64,000 bases of DNA, taken from assembly GCA_021157965.1 (NCBI GenBank), contig JAGGVO010000015.1:1-64000 (forward strand), in the 5' to 3' direction. The DNA comes from Candidatus Neomarinimicrobiota bacterium (GTDB taxonomy: Bacteria; Fidelibacterota; Fidelibacteria; Fidelibacterales; Fidelibacteraceae). Positions within the stretch are counted from its first letter, which is position 1, and each line of letters starts with the position of its first letter. Shown piece after piece: positions 54,103-63,710 of this stretch. The position numbers and the translations under genes were made by a program. The notes beneath the pieces are model-generated. The model was not told the DNA's origin, did not search any database, and saw only the letters and a program-made list of their open reading frames with translations.

Positions 54103-56568
54103 ATGAAAGCTCATCATCTTATCATCGCCATCATTCTTTTAATCAGTAATAGGGTTCACGCCGAAACACTTGAGGGACTTATTTTATCTTCGGTGACCGG
54201 TGAACCGGTACCCTATGTAAACATCTCAATAGAGGGGACAGATCTGGGAACTATTACAGATCCGGACGGATATTTCACCGTGAAGGCCGACACTCTGCCT
54301 TTAGAAGTGAAAATCGGTCATATCCAGTTTGAAGACCGGATTGTTGATTTGTGGAATCCTTTCACAAAAATCATCCTGGAACCGGATGTCCTTCAGACGG
54401 AAGAAATCCGGGTTATTGCCAGCCGAGCCGTCAAAGGAAAAACACCCGTAGCCTTTTCCACGATCGATCAGAAGGATATTCAAACATCCTACTCCCATCA
54501 GGATGTCCCCATGGTCATGAAAAAAACACCGGGAGTATATGTTTATTCCGATGCAGGAAATGGTACGGGATATTCTTATCTGAAAATTCGGGGATTTTCC
54601 CAGGATCGGATCGGCATTATGCTGAACGGTATTCCTTTAAATGATCCGGAATCCCATTCTGTGTACTGGGTGGATCACGGAGACATTCTGGCATCGGTAT
54701 CCAACATTCAGATACAAAGGGGAACCGGTAATTTTCTCAACGGAGCTACAGTTTTCGGGGGAACGGTCAATATGGAAACCAATTATGCCCATTTGCCCCG
54801 GGGACTTCTCATCACAGCCGGTTATGGGAATTATATGGGGACGGGAGGACTTGATTTGCCGGGCTATAAAATTTCCTCCACATACAACGGCAGGCCATTT
54901 GCCGCAAAACCTCTCTATTTTTACGCTCGGATGAGTTACATGGACAATCCCGGATACAGGGTGGGAAGCGGTACCACCCAAAAATCTTTCCATACCGGAT
55001 TGCAAAAACAGAGTCCGGATAAAATGACGCGGGTGGAGTGGATTTTCGGCGATGAAATAACCCACTTTTCCTGGGACGGAATTTCACCTCAATATGGATA
55101 TAATCTGGATAACCGGGATGAGCGCCGCTATAATTACTATGCCGACCCCGCCTATAACGGTGGCTATGACGATGCAAACAAGGATGTATTTTCACAGCAT
55201 ATTGTTTCTTTACAACACAGTCGGAAATTTACTTCCTCCCTGTTGAACCTGACCTTATATGCCGTAAAAGGGGATGGATATTACGAACAGTTTAAAGGCA
55301 ATCAGTCCGTCAAAGAATACAATCTTACATCCATACTACCAGATACAGCCTCTGTAGACCTGATCCGTCAGAAATGGTTAAAGAATGATTATCAGGGGCT
55401 GCTTCTTCAATATAATATGCAACATCTCAATAACATGGACATTACTCTGGGAACAGAAGCCCGTTTTTACCAGTCCGATCATTTCGGAAATGTCTCATCG
55501 CTGGAAAACATCCCCCTTTCCCCGCCGGATAATCATAAATACTATTGTTCGGACAGTTATAAAAACACAATCTCTTTCTATCTTCATAGCATCTACAATC
55601 TCAGAGAAAATTTGAGTTTTCTCGCTGACCTGCGTTTTCTCTCCCATTTTTACACTTTTAACCAGGATCGGATTGGTGCTTTTAAAGGATATGAATACAA
55701 ATTAAAGTACTTGTTTCTGGATCCCCGTCTTGGAATCATGTGGGAAGCTGCTGACGGGTTAACACTCTTTGCCAACATTTCCACTGCCCACCGTGAACCG
55801 GCGGATTCAGATATTTATGACCAGTCCGATCCTGAGGCCGAGCCGGCAATTCAATTGACAGATTCTAAATATGCTGATCCGCTTGTAAAAGAAGAGCGGC
55901 TGATACATACCGAACTGGGTATCGATTATTCCAATGACCGCTTATCCGCTGCTTTGAACCTGTACCGGATGGATTTCAGGGATGAGCTGATTCCCATGGA
56001 TTACCGGTACCGGGATGACGATAACATTCTCAAAGGGAATGTACCCAAAACCATCCATCAGGGCATCGAAGCGGATATTGCATTCCGGTTGAACCGCCAT
56101 GTATCCCTGCGTTCCAATGTAAGTTATTCACATAATTCATTTGTTGAATTTTTTGGAGATGCACTGGGTTGGGGAGGATATGGGGCCCTTGCAGATTATT
56201 CCGGAAAAACCATTCCCGCGTATCCTTCTCTCATGGCCAATATAAGCGGAACAATCAGTCTGGGGGGGTATTCTCTAAACCTGGATTTGCAATATACCGG
56301 AAAACAATATATCGATTTTTCAAACACGGAAGAAGCGGCAGTATCGCCACATACCATTGTAAATATGGCCTTAATCCTGCCATTGATTCAATCCCGTGCG
56401 GGAAATCTGACGGTAGACGCTAAAATCTACAATGTTTTTGATACTTTATATGAAACCTTCGGATATAATTATTATCTGGATCCCGATACACGTATTGATG
56501 TCTACTGGCCGGCAGCTACGAGGAATTACTTTTTGACAGCCACCTGGCACATCAAAGCCGGGTTATGA
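54103..56568 (+). CDS. TonB-dependent receptor, probably for thiamine
   Basis: An 821-residue outer-membrane receptor. The ATG at 54103 is preceded by GGAGGAAAAC. After a signal peptide (to about residue 20) comes a carboxypeptidase-regulatory-like domain (about 22-100: GLILSSVTGEPVPYVNISI), a plug (about 110-230: VMKKTPGVYVYSD, LKIRGFSQDRIGIMLNGIPL), and a barrel ending in NYFLTATWHIKAGL. The TPP riboswitch in front of it suggests that it imports thiamine or a thiamine precursor, as described for similar receptors in Bacteroidetes. This substrate call rests on the riboswitch and not on the protein itself. Its end overlaps the convergent rhodanese gene by 6 bp. Confidence 0.92.
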   Translation: MKAHHLIIAIILLISNRVHAETLEGLILSSVTGEPVPYVNISIEGTDLGTITDPDGYFTVKADTLPLEVKIGHIQFEDRIVDLWNPFTKIILEPDVLQTEEIRVIASRAVKGKTPVAFSTIDQKDIQTSYSHQDVPMVMKKTPGVYVYSDAGNGTGYSYLKIRGFSQDRIGIMLNGIPLNDPESHSVYWVDHGDILASVSNIQIQRGTGNFLNGATVFGGTVNMETNYAHLPRGLLITAGYGNYMGTGGLDLPGYKISSTYNGRPFAAKPLYFYARMSYMDNPGYRVGSGTTQKSFHTGLQKQSPDKMTRVEWIFGDEITHFSWDGISPQYGYNLDNRDERRYNYYADPAYNGGYDDANKDVFSQHIVSLQHSRKFTSSLLNLTLYAVKGDGYYEQFKGNQSVKEYNLTSILPDTASVDLIRQKWLKNDYQGLLLQYNMQHLNNMDITLGTEARFYQSDHFGNVSSLENIPLSPPDNHKYYCSDSYKNTISFYLHSIYNLRENLSFLADLRFLSHFYTFNQDRIGAFKGYEYKLKYLFLDPRLGIMWEAADGLTLFANISTAHREPADSDIYDQSDPEAEPAIQLTDSKYADPLVKEERLIHTELGIDYSNDRLSAALNLYRMDFRDELIPMDYRYRDDDNILKGNVPKTIHQGIEADIAFRLNRHVSLRSNVSYSHNSFVEFFGDALGWGGYGALADYSGKTIPAYPSLMANISGTISLGGYSLNLDLQYTGKQYIDFSNTEEAAVSPHTIVNMALILPLIQSRAGNLTVDAKIYNVFDTLYETFGYNYYLDPDTRIDVYWPAATRNYFLTATWHIKAGL

Positions 56569-56889
56569 AGGAATCAGTTCGTACTCCCAGTGTTTCAGGC
56601 TTCCCAGGGAAAAGACATGGGGTATCCCCTTCTTTTTAAGAAGGTCCACGGCTAGGGACGATTTGAGTCCGTTCTGGCAATATACTACAACAATTTTATG
56701 CTTGGGAATGGTATGAGCTTTTTTTTCTAATTGTGAAAAAGGCAATGAATGAGCACCGGGGATGTGTCCTTCTATATACCGGCCCGGAGATCTCAGATCC
56801 AGAATAAAAAGATCCTCCGGTGTATTCTGAAATATTTCATGTAATTTTTGTCCGTGAATGACAGGAAAAGATTTTATTCTGTCAGGCAT
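56563..56889 (-). CDS. rhodanese-like sulfurtransferase
   Basis: A 108-residue single-domain rhodanese. The active-site cysteine is Cys71 in VVYCQNGLKSS, and LDLRSPGRYIEGHIPGAHS is the usual first signature. Such proteins carry sulfur as a persulfide to acceptors such as cyanide, thiols or thiamine and molybdopterin synthesis proteins. It lies 6 bp after folD and overlaps the end of the TonB receptor gene. No good start alternative is seen. The role in this organism is open. Confidence 0.88.
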   Translation of the reverse strand: MPDRIKSFPVIHGQKLHEIFQNTPEDLFILDLRSPGRYIEGHIPGAHSLPFSQLEKKAHTIPKHKIVVVYCQNGLKSSLAVDLLKKKGIPHVFSLGSLKHWEYELIPS

Positions 56890-56895
56890 GAGATT

Positions 56896-57777
56896 TTATC
56901 TGTTTTGAAATTTAGCAGCTTTTACCGTATTCACCATGAGCATCGCAATCGTCATGGGGCCTACACCACCGGGAACGGGGGTGATGGCAGAGGCAATCTC
57001 GGCCGCTTCATCAAATTTCACATCACCTGTCAGGCGATACCCTTTTTCTGTTGAGGGGTCATCCACGCGGTTCATGCCCACATCGATCACAACCGCACCG
57101 GGTTTGATCATATCCCCGGTAATAAATTCCGGTACACCGGCTGCTACAATCAGAACATCCGCCATCCGTGTAATAGAACCCATGTCCTGAGTCCGCGTAT
57201 GGCAAATGGTTGCCGTGGCATTGGCATGCTTCTTTTTTTGATACAGCATATTCAGCATCGGTTTACCTACAATGTTGCTCCGTCCCACAACGACGGCATG
57301 TTTCCCTTCCAGGGATATCTTATAGTAACGGAGAATTTCCATGATACCCGCGGGTGTACACGGCTGAAAACCCTCTTCATCCAGAATCAGCCGTCCCACA
57401 TTCTCAGGGTGAAAACCGTCTACATCCTTTTCCGGACGGATACGGTGAATGATTTCAGAAGCATTGAGCTGTTTGGGCAAAGGCATCTGAACCAGAATTC
57501 CGTGGAATTTCAGATCATGGTTCAGTTTATCAATAATAGTATTCAATTCCCTTTGGGATACATCTTCCGGCAGGGTGATAGTTTCAGAAAATATCCCCAA
57601 CTTTTCGCAGGTCCGGCCTTTATTTCTAACATATACCTTTGATGCCGGATCTTCTCCCACTAAAACCACGGCCAGCCCGGGATAGATATTCTCCTTTTTC
57701 AGAGCTTCCACCTCTTGTTTTACCGATTCTCTAACGGATTTGGCTACATCTTTTCCGTTTAAAAGCATCGCTTTCAT
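56896..57777 (-). CDS. folD: methylenetetrahydrofolate dehydrogenase / cyclohydrolase
   Basis: A 293-residue bifunctional FolD, which converts 5,10-methylene-THF to 10-formyl-THF in two steps and links one-carbon pools. Family motifs are VGEDPASKVYVRNK, GILVQMPLPKQLN, DVDGFHPENVGRL, CTPAGIMEIL, VVVGRSNIVGKP and PGGVGPMTIAML. The ATG at 57775-57777 has GAGGAG before it, whereas a GTG five codons upstream would begin inside the site. It is 15 bp downstream of rny and is the last gene of the long minus-strand block. Confidence 0.96.
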   Translation of the reverse strand: MKAMLLNGKDVAKSVRESVKQEVEALKKENIYPGLAVVLVGEDPASKVYVRNKGRTCEKLGIFSETITLPEDVSQRELNTIIDKLNHDLKFHGILVQMPLPKQLNASEIIHRIRPEKDVDGFHPENVGRLILDEEGFQPCTPAGIMEILRYYKISLEGKHAVVVGRSNIVGKPMLNMLYQKKKHANATATICHTRTQDMGSITRMADVLIVAAGVPEFITGDMIKPGAVVIDVGMNRVDDPSTEKGYRLTGDVKFDEAAEIASAITPVPGGVGPMTIAMLMVNTVKAAKFQNR

Positions 57778-57792
57778 GGTGTCTCCTCTCAC

Positions 57793-59337
57793 TTATTTCG
57801 CATAGCTGACGGACCGGTGTTCCCGGATAACCGTCACTTTAATCTGTCCCGGATAGGTCATTTCATTCTGAATTTTTCCGGCAATATCATCTGCCAGCAG
57901 ATCGGCATCTCTGTCGTCCACAGAGCTCTGTTCCACCATCACACGGACTTCCCGTCCGGCCTGAATGGCGTATGTTTTACTCACACCGGAAAAACCGTTT
58001 GAAATTTCTTCCAGTTTTTCCATCCGGTGAATATAGCTTTCCAGTGTTTGTCCCCTTGCACCACGACGGGAACCACTGATGGCATCAGCCGCCTGAACAA
58101 GGGCTGAAATGGGGTGAATCTTTTCCACTTCATCGTGATGGCTTTCAATGGCATTCACCACGATCTGGTTCTCACCGTTCCGGCGGGCAATTTCACCACC
58201 GATCAGGGCATGGGTTCCTTCAACATTTCGGTCGTATGCCTTCCCCAAATCATGTAAAAAACCCGCCCGTTTGGCCAGAGTTCCGTCAAAGCCAAGTTCT
58301 ACAGCCATCAAACCTGCAAGCCAGCCCACTTCAATGGAGTGTTTCAGCACATTCTGTCCATAACTGGTCCGATATTTCAGCCGGCCGATAAAATGCATCA
58401 TTTCGGGATTCAGGGGTGGAAGTTCCAGTTCCATCAGTGCATCCTGAGCTGCCTGAATGATGGATTCTTCAATTTCCTTTGTAGCCTTTTCTATCATTTC
58501 TTCGATCCGCGCGGGATGGATACGGCCGTCCTGAATCAATTTTTCCAGAGCTATCCGTGCTGTTTCACGGCGAATGGGATCAAATCCGCTCAGGACCACA
58601 GCTTCCGGTGTATCATCCACTATCAGTTCCACGCCTGTCAGTGATTCAAAGTGACGAATATTCCGTCCCTCGCGTCCAATCACCCGCCCTTTCATCTGTT
58701 CGTTGGGTAAATTTACAACGGTCACTGTTGTTTCCGCCGTATGATCAGCCGCCGAGCGCTGAATAGCTTCAATGATAATTTTCTTGGCTTCCTTATTGGC
58801 ATTCAGCAGAGCCTGTTCCCGAATCTCCTTCACCTTCACCTGAGCATCCATCCGGGCTTTTTCAATCATGCTGTTCATGAGGATTTCCTTAGCCTCATCA
58901 GCACTCAGCCCGCCGATTTCCTCCAGTTTGGCTTGTTGCAGGCGAATCAGATTCTCGATCTCTTCAGCCCGTTGTTCCAGTTTTTTATCCTTTTTCCGAA
59001 GTTCATCCTCCTGCTTCTGAATGTTGTCGTACCGCTGGTCGAGGAAATCACTACGCCGCTCAAGGTTGCTCTCCTTTTTCAGGATTTCCTTTTCCGCTTC
59101 CCGAACATCTTTGAGTTTCTGTTTATACTCTTCCTCGGCATTCTGTTTAATGCGAAGGGCTTCATCCTTCGCTTCCAGAATCCGTTCCTTCTTAATGCTT
59201 TCCCCTTCTTTACGGGCATTTTCCAGCATATCCTGGATATGATTTTTCAATCCTCCCAGTTTAATACGGACATAAAGCCAGTAAATCAGGAAGCCTACTA
59301 AAAAGGATACCGTTGAACAAATAATAATATTAAGCAT
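57793..59337 (-). CDS. rny: ribonuclease Y
   Basis: A 514-residue membrane-anchored endoribonuclease. A single N-terminal helix (residues about 3-22) leads to a long charged coiled coil (about 25-190), a KH domain (about 205-270, with GRVIGREGRNIRHFE and VVLSGFDPIRRE) and an HD domain (about 330-425, HDLGKAYDRNVEGTHA). RNase Y starts mRNA decay. A hairpin whose 3' arm touches the ribosome binding site lies upstream of the ATG, between it and zapA. Length matches the family. Confidence 0.97.
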   Translation of the reverse strand: MLNIIICSTVSFLVGFLIYWLYVRIKLGGLKNHIQDMLENARKEGESIKKERILEAKDEALRIKQNAEEEYKQKLKDVREAEKEILKKESNLERRSDFLDQRYDNIQKQEDELRKKDKKLEQRAEEIENLIRLQQAKLEEIGGLSADEAKEILMNSMIEKARMDAQVKVKEIREQALLNANKEAKKIIIEAIQRSAADHTAETTVTVVNLPNEQMKGRVIGREGRNIRHFESLTGVELIVDDTPEAVVLSGFDPIRRETARIALEKLIQDGRIHPARIEEMIEKATKEIEESIIQAAQDALMELELPPLNPEMMHFIGRLKYRTSYGQNVLKHSIEVGWLAGLMAVELGFDGTLAKRAGFLHDLGKAYDRNVEGTHALIGGEIARRNGENQIVVNAIESHHDEVEKIHPISALVQAADAISGSRRGARGQTLESYIHRMEKLEEISNGFSGVSKTYAIQAGREVRVMVEQSSVDDRDADLLADDIAGKIQNEMTYPGQIKVTVIREHRSVSYAK

Positions 59338-59346
59338 CGGTCATCT

Positions 59347-59371
59347 CCCGGTTAAAACCAGGAAAACCGGG
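59347..59371 (-). promoter_or_regulatory. hairpin covering part of the rny ribosome binding site
   Basis: On the minus strand, CCCGGTT and AACCGGG form a seven-pair stem with an 11-base loop in the 49-bp gap between zapA and rny. The last bases of the stem run into GGGAG, the ribosome binding site of rny. There is no T tract, so it is not an intrinsic terminator. It may limit translation of rny or be an RNA processing site. Confidence 0.45.
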
Positions 59372-59386
59372 CCTCTGCAGATAAAA

Positions 59387-59692
59387 TCAGGTCTCGCTCA
59401 AAGAACGGTCAATCATGAGAATCAATTCCCGGGATTTTTGTTCCACACTGTCTAAAAGACTTTCGTGTTCATCCCGATATTCCAGATATTCGCCGGCAAT
59501 GTTCATTGCCGCCAGAACAGCTATTTTATGAACAGCGGCGGAGGATGACATATTGGCACCGACTTCGTGCATCCTGTCATTTACCAGGGCGGCGATGCGT
59601 TTCAACTGCTCCACATCCACCTTGCCCCGCACCGGGTAGTCCTGACCATAAATTTTCAGAACAACCGATTTTTCTTCATTCTCCACGCTCAT
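59387..59692 (-). CDS. zapA: cell-division protein ZapA
   Basis: A 101-residue ZapA-like protein, which bundles FtsZ filaments at the division site. The N-terminal strand-rich part holds VVLKIYGQDYPVRG and the helix AALVNDRMHEVG; VHKIAVLAAMNIAGEYLE starts the coiled coil. Length and order fit the family. It overlaps the upstream coiled-coil gene by 17 bp and lies in the pheT - zapA - rny order common in many bacteria. Confidence 0.92.
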   Translation of the reverse strand: MSVENEEKSVVLKIYGQDYPVRGKVDVEQLKRIAALVNDRMHEVGANMSSSAAVHKIAVLAAMNIAGEYLEYRDEHESLLDSVEQKSRELILMIDRSLSET

Positions 59693-59903
59693 GGTTTAAT
59701 TCCGCCTGTGCTTTCAGTTCCTCGTCAATCCATCCCGATATTTTCCGGAGACTTGTTTGAATTTTTCTCACAGCCTCGTGGATTTCGGGGGTTGGTTGAT
59801 TTCGGGACTGACGAAGGCGAAGATTCTCCTCTTTTACAGACTGCAGATGTTCCACCAGCAGATGTAATTTGATTTCCAGTTCTTCAAGAGCCCTGATGTC
59901 CAT
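59676..59903 (-). CDS. small coiled-coil protein (ZapB-like position)
   Basis: A 75-residue, highly charged helical protein (LEELEIKLHLLVEHLQSVKEEN in part) predicted to form a coiled coil. It lies exactly between pheT, whose stop it overlaps by one base, and zapA, which it overlaps by 17 bp. The place next to zapA and the coiled-coil nature suggest a division protein similar to ZapB, but such simple sequences cannot prove it. Translation is probably coupled to both neighbours. Confidence 0.75.
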   Translation of the reverse strand: MDIRALEELEIKLHLLVEHLQSVKEENLRLRQSRNQPTPEIHEAVRKIQTSLRKISGWIDEELKAQAELNHERGE

Positions 59904-62299
59904 TATCTGAGTTGAGCTCCATATTTCCTGATCAGTATGTTAAATATTTTTTCCATGATGCGGTCCACGTCCTGATCTTCAAGAGTCCTTTCATCACTCT
60001 GGAACCAAAGCCGGTAAGATAGGGCTTTCTTTCCGGGAGTGAGTTTTTGATCATCCATGAATTGATCATAGACAACCACATCCTTCAGAAATTTACTTCC
60101 TTTTTGATGAATTTCCTTCATCAGAGTTTCAGATTCCATGTTTTTATCAACAACAATGGAAATGTCCCGGGTCATAGAGGGATAAGGTGAAACCGGTTTG
60201 TATTTGAAAACCTCTTTCCGAAGTTCAAAAATCTCATCCAGTTTCAGCTCCAGAATGACCACCGGATATTCCAGCGGGTATTTATTCAGAAATTCGGGGT
60301 TATATTCACCGATTATTCCAATCCGTGTTTTACCCGAATAGATATCCATTAAAATGCGATATCGGTCTGTATCAAAATCTGACTTTCTCAGAGAGATATC
60401 CGAAATACCCAGGTTCCCGAGAAAACGGGTGAGGATACCTTTACCATAAAAGAAATCTGCCGGGGCCGGACTTTCAATCCAGTGAAGATCCCACATATCG
60501 CTGCATATCAACACACCCAGGTTTTGGTATTCACGGACTGTGGTTTCCGACGAGGAATCCTTTTCCATCACCCGCCCGATTTCAAAAAGGCGTACATGCT
60601 GCCGTTTCCGGAATACATTCAGTTTTAAATTGTGAAGAAGAGGCTGAATCAGGTCTGTCCGCAAATGATTCATATCCACTGAAAGAGGATTCATCAGGCT
60701 TACGGGGGTATATCCCCAGAGACCGGCTTCAGCCATATCACGGGAAACCAGGGAGTTGCTGATGGCTTCATGAAAGCCAAATCCCATAAAGATTTCACGA
60801 ATTTTATTCAAAAAGGGATTGATCGAATCGACGGTTTCAGGCATGGAAAACTGGAGCCGTGCATTAGCCCGGATTTTGTTCAGTCCGTAAATCCGGACGA
60901 TTTCCTCAATCAGATCTATTTCCCGTTTCAAATCCGGACGGAATGTAGGTGCAAGGACTGTAATGGATTTATCATCCATCGATTGAACAGCAATTTCCAG
61001 GGATTCAAAGATTCTCCGGCAGGTTTCCCGTGGGACATCCAGGGATGTGATTTTCTTCAGCCTGTCAAAATGCATGGTGATGAGAAGCGGCTCAATCTTC
61101 TCCGGATAGACATCAATCATCCCTTTTGCACAGTTCCCTCCTGCCAGTTCAAGGATCAGCGATGCCAGGCGATCCTGAGCATATACACAATTTGCATTGG
61201 GGTCCGTTCCCCTTTCAAAACGCTTGGATGAATCAGTGGAAAGCAGCTGCTGTTTAGAACCTTTACGGATCGTAGGCGGATCAAAATAGGCGCTTTCTAT
61301 CAAAACATTCACCGTATCATCAGAAATTTCGGAATGGAGTCCTCCCATAATACCGGCCATGGCGACAGGTTTTTCCCCGTCACAAATCAATAAAACATTT
61401 TCTGAAAGGGTTCGTTTTTTGTGGTCCAGGGTTTCAAATGTCTCCCCTTCTTCCGCATAACGGACGACGATCCGGTGTTCAGCCAGTTTATCATAGTCAA
61501 AGGTATGGAGCGGGTGTCCCGTTTCATGCAAAACGTAGTTGGATGCATCCACCACATTGTTGACCGGCCGCAATCCAATCGCTTCGATGCGTTTCTTCAG
61601 CCAGTCCGGACTGGGTCCGATTTTAACATTCCGGATGACGCGGGCGGTATACCGTGGACAGCCGTCTGAAGCGGGTACATCCACCCGGGCCAGGGTATGT
61701 ATCTCCGGTCCGGATTCCTGAAGTGTAATATCAGGAATTTTCAGGGTTTTACCGGTCAATGCAGCAATTTCACGAGCAACACCGATATGGGACATACAAT
61801 CGGGGCGGTTTGCCGTTAAATCAATATCCAGAATCACTGTTTTGGGAAGGTAATCATTCAGGGATTTTCCAATCTCACAGGATTCATCAAGAACCATGAT
61901 TCCCGAGTGATCCCCGGAAAGTCCCAGTTCATCTTCGGCACAAATCATCCCATTGGACGTTACACCCCTCAGCTTTGCTTTTTTCAGGGTGAATCCGGGG
62001 GCCAGGGTCGTCCCCACCGTTGCAACCGGGACTTTTTGTCCAGCAGCTACATTCGGGGCACCACACACAATTTGAACCGGTTTATCTTCACCGGTATTTA
62101 CATAACAAACAGACAATTTATCGGCATTTGGGTGATTTTCTACGGACAGGACCTCTCCGACAATCACACCATCGGAAACATTCGGACCGGACGCTACAAT
62201 GCGACATTCGAGTCCCGCCTCTGTTAACAGGTCACAGATTTCTTCAAGAGGTTTATCTATATTTACATAATCTTGAAGCCAGTTCAGATCAACTTTCAC
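59903..62299 (-). CDS. pheT: phenylalanyl-tRNA synthetase beta subunit
   Basis: A 798-residue PheT. An N-terminal EMAP-like tRNA-binding domain (about 40-150: GVIVGEVLSVENHPNADKLSVC in part), B3/B4 editing domain (about 210-370), B5 domain with IPDITLQ and later RPDLKREIDLIEEI, and the ferredoxin-fold anticodon-binding domain at the end (KPVSPYPSMTRDISIVVDK). The enzyme attaches phenylalanine to tRNA-Phe together with PheS and removes misacylated tyrosine. pheS is 28 bp upstream. Length fits bacterial PheT. Confidence 0.98.
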   Translation of the reverse strand: MKVDLNWLQDYVNIDKPLEEICDLLTEAGLECRIVASGPNVSDGVIVGEVLSVENHPNADKLSVCYVNTGEDKPVQIVCGAPNVAAGQKVPVATVGTTLAPGFTLKKAKLRGVTSNGMICAEDELGLSGDHSGIMVLDESCEIGKSLNDYLPKTVILDIDLTANRPDCMSHIGVAREIAALTGKTLKIPDITLQESGPEIHTLARVDVPASDGCPRYTARVIRNVKIGPSPDWLKKRIEAIGLRPVNNVVDASNYVLHETGHPLHTFDYDKLAEHRIVVRYAEEGETFETLDHKKRTLSENVLLICDGEKPVAMAGIMGGLHSEISDDTVNVLIESAYFDPPTIRKGSKQQLLSTDSSKRFERGTDPNANCVYAQDRLASLILELAGGNCAKGMIDVYPEKIEPLLITMHFDRLKKITSLDVPRETCRRIFESLEIAVQSMDDKSITVLAPTFRPDLKREIDLIEEIVRIYGLNKIRANARLQFSMPETVDSINPFLNKIREIFMGFGFHEAISNSLVSRDMAEAGLWGYTPVSLMNPLSVDMNHLRTDLIQPLLHNLKLNVFRKRQHVRLFEIGRVMEKDSSSETTVREYQNLGVLICSDMWDLHWIESPAPADFFYGKGILTRFLGNLGISDISLRKSDFDTDRYRILMDIYSGKTRIGIIGEYNPEFLNKYPLEYPVVILELKLDEIFELRKEVFKYKPVSPYPSMTRDISIVVDKNMESETLMKEIHQKGSKFLKDVVVYDQFMDDQKLTPGKKALSYRLWFQSDERTLEDQDVDRIMEKIFNILIRKYGAQLR

Positions 62300-62327
62300 T
62301 GTAAAACTCCATATTCGGTATGTCGAA

Positions 62328-63341
62328 TCAGAATTGCTTTAAAAATTCGACATCATTATCAAACAGCATACGAATATCATGGATATCCAGCTTTTGCATG
62401 ACTGCGCGATCAACGCCCAGACCAAAAGCATACCCGGTTACCTCTTCCGGGTCGTAACCTACCGCCTTAAAAACATTGGGATCCACCATCCCGCATCCCA
62501 GAATTTCCAGCCAGCCTGTATTTTTACAAACACGGCATCCTTTCCCTTTACAGAGAAAGCAGGAAACGTCCACCTCGGCCGAAGGTTCGGTAAATGGGAA
62601 AAAACTGGTGCGGAATTTAATCCGGGCATCAGGACCGAAATACATTTTACTGAAAAGTTCCAAAGTTCCCCTCAGGTCAGCAAAGGTAACGTTTTTATCC
62701 ACATAAAGGCCTTCGATTTGATGGAACATACAATAACTCCGGGCACTGATGGCTTCATTCCTGTAAACCCTTCCCGGAGCCACAATCCGGACCGGCGGTT
62801 TATGCTGAGTCATATAACGGGTCTGGACCGGGGACGTATGGGTCCTGAGCATAACCCCCTCATCTACATAAAAAGTATCCTGCATATCCCGGGCAGGATG
62901 ATTAAGAGGCAGATTCAGGGATGAAAAATTGTACCAGTCTGTCTCCACTTCAGGACCATAGGCAATATCAAAGCCCAGTCGTGAAAAAATAGACAACATT
63001 TCGTCAATGGCCTGTGTTAAGGGGTGACGGGTACCTTTAAAAAAGGGAAAACCGGGAAGGGTATAATCTACATAATGCTCTTCATCCACCTTTTCCTGTA
63101 AAGTCTGATAGAGAAAATCCACCTGATTTTGAAGCTCATTTTTCAGGCTGTTCAAAGCCTGTCCGATAGCCTTCCGCTCCTGGGGTGCAACTTCCCCGAT
63201 CCGGGAAAAGAGTTTGCTTACAATGCCTTTTCGCCCCAGATAAATGTTTTTCAGGTCTTCCCAGCTTTTTAAGTCACTAATACGTTCGAGATCAGTTTTA
63301 AACTGATCCCGAACATTATTGATTTTTTTCAGAAGTGTCAT
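62328..63341 (-). CDS. pheS: phenylalanyl-tRNA synthetase alpha subunit
   Basis: A 337-residue class II synthetase subunit. A coiled N-terminal arm (about 1-90) is followed by the catalytic core: HPLTQAIDEMLSIFSRLGFD, HPARDMQDTFYV (motif 2 neighbourhood), HTSPVQTRYM, GRVYRNEAISARS, FTEPSAEVDVSCF and the motif 3 region GLGVDRAVMQKL. A CFLCKGKGCRVC stretch in the middle could bind zinc, as in some PheS. It is 12 bp downstream of rplT and begins the pheST pair. Confidence 0.98.
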   Translation of the reverse strand: MTLLKKINNVRDQFKTDLERISDLKSWEDLKNIYLGRKGIVSKLFSRIGEVAPQERKAIGQALNSLKNELQNQVDFLYQTLQEKVDEEHYVDYTLPGFPFFKGTRHPLTQAIDEMLSIFSRLGFDIAYGPEVETDWYNFSSLNLPLNHPARDMQDTFYVDEGVMLRTHTSPVQTRYMTQHKPPVRIVAPGRVYRNEAISARSYCMFHQIEGLYVDKNVTFADLRGTLELFSKMYFGPDARIKFRTSFFPFTEPSAEVDVSCFLCKGKGCRVCKNTGWLEILGCGMVDPNVFKAVGYDPEEVTGYAFGLGVDRAVMQKLDIHDIRMLFDNDVEFLKQF

Positions 63342-63353
63342 AAACGTGTTTTT

Positions 63354-63698
63354 CTACTTAAGTGATTCCACCAGCTTCTTGAAACTCTGAGGTTCACGAA
63401 TTGCCATTTCGCTCAGTTGTTTCCGGTTGAGTTTGATGTTGTTTTCCTGCAGTTTGTGAATAAACACAGAGTAGGACATGTCGTACTGACGGACGGCGGC
63501 ATTGATACGGGTAATCCACAGACGGCGGAAATCCCGTTTTTTACGCCGGCGGTCGCGATAGGCATACAACCAGCCCCGTTCGACGGCTTCTTTTGCAGTT
63601 TTATACAGACGGCTTCTGGCACCCCAGTAGCCTTTTGCCATTTTCAGTATTTTTTTATGGCGACGATGTCTTGGTACAGAACTATTTGCTCTTGGCAT
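63354..63698 (-). CDS. rplT: 50S ribosomal protein L20
   Basis: A 114-residue, highly basic L20, a primary 23S rRNA-binding assembly protein. KGYWGARSRLYKTAKEAVERGWLY in part and RDRRRKKRDFRRLWITRINAA in part are strongly conserved. AGGAGGTGAAAT precedes the ATG. In other bacteria L20 represses its own operon through the mRNA leader. It is 12 bp after rpmI. Confidence 0.98.
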   Translation of the reverse strand: MPRANSSVPRHRRHKKILKMAKGYWGARSRLYKTAKEAVERGWLYAYRDRRRKKRDFRRLWITRINAAVRQYDMSYSVFIHKLQENNIKLNRKQLSEMAIREPQSFKKLVESLK

Positions 63699-63710
63699 AT
63701 TTCACCTCCT

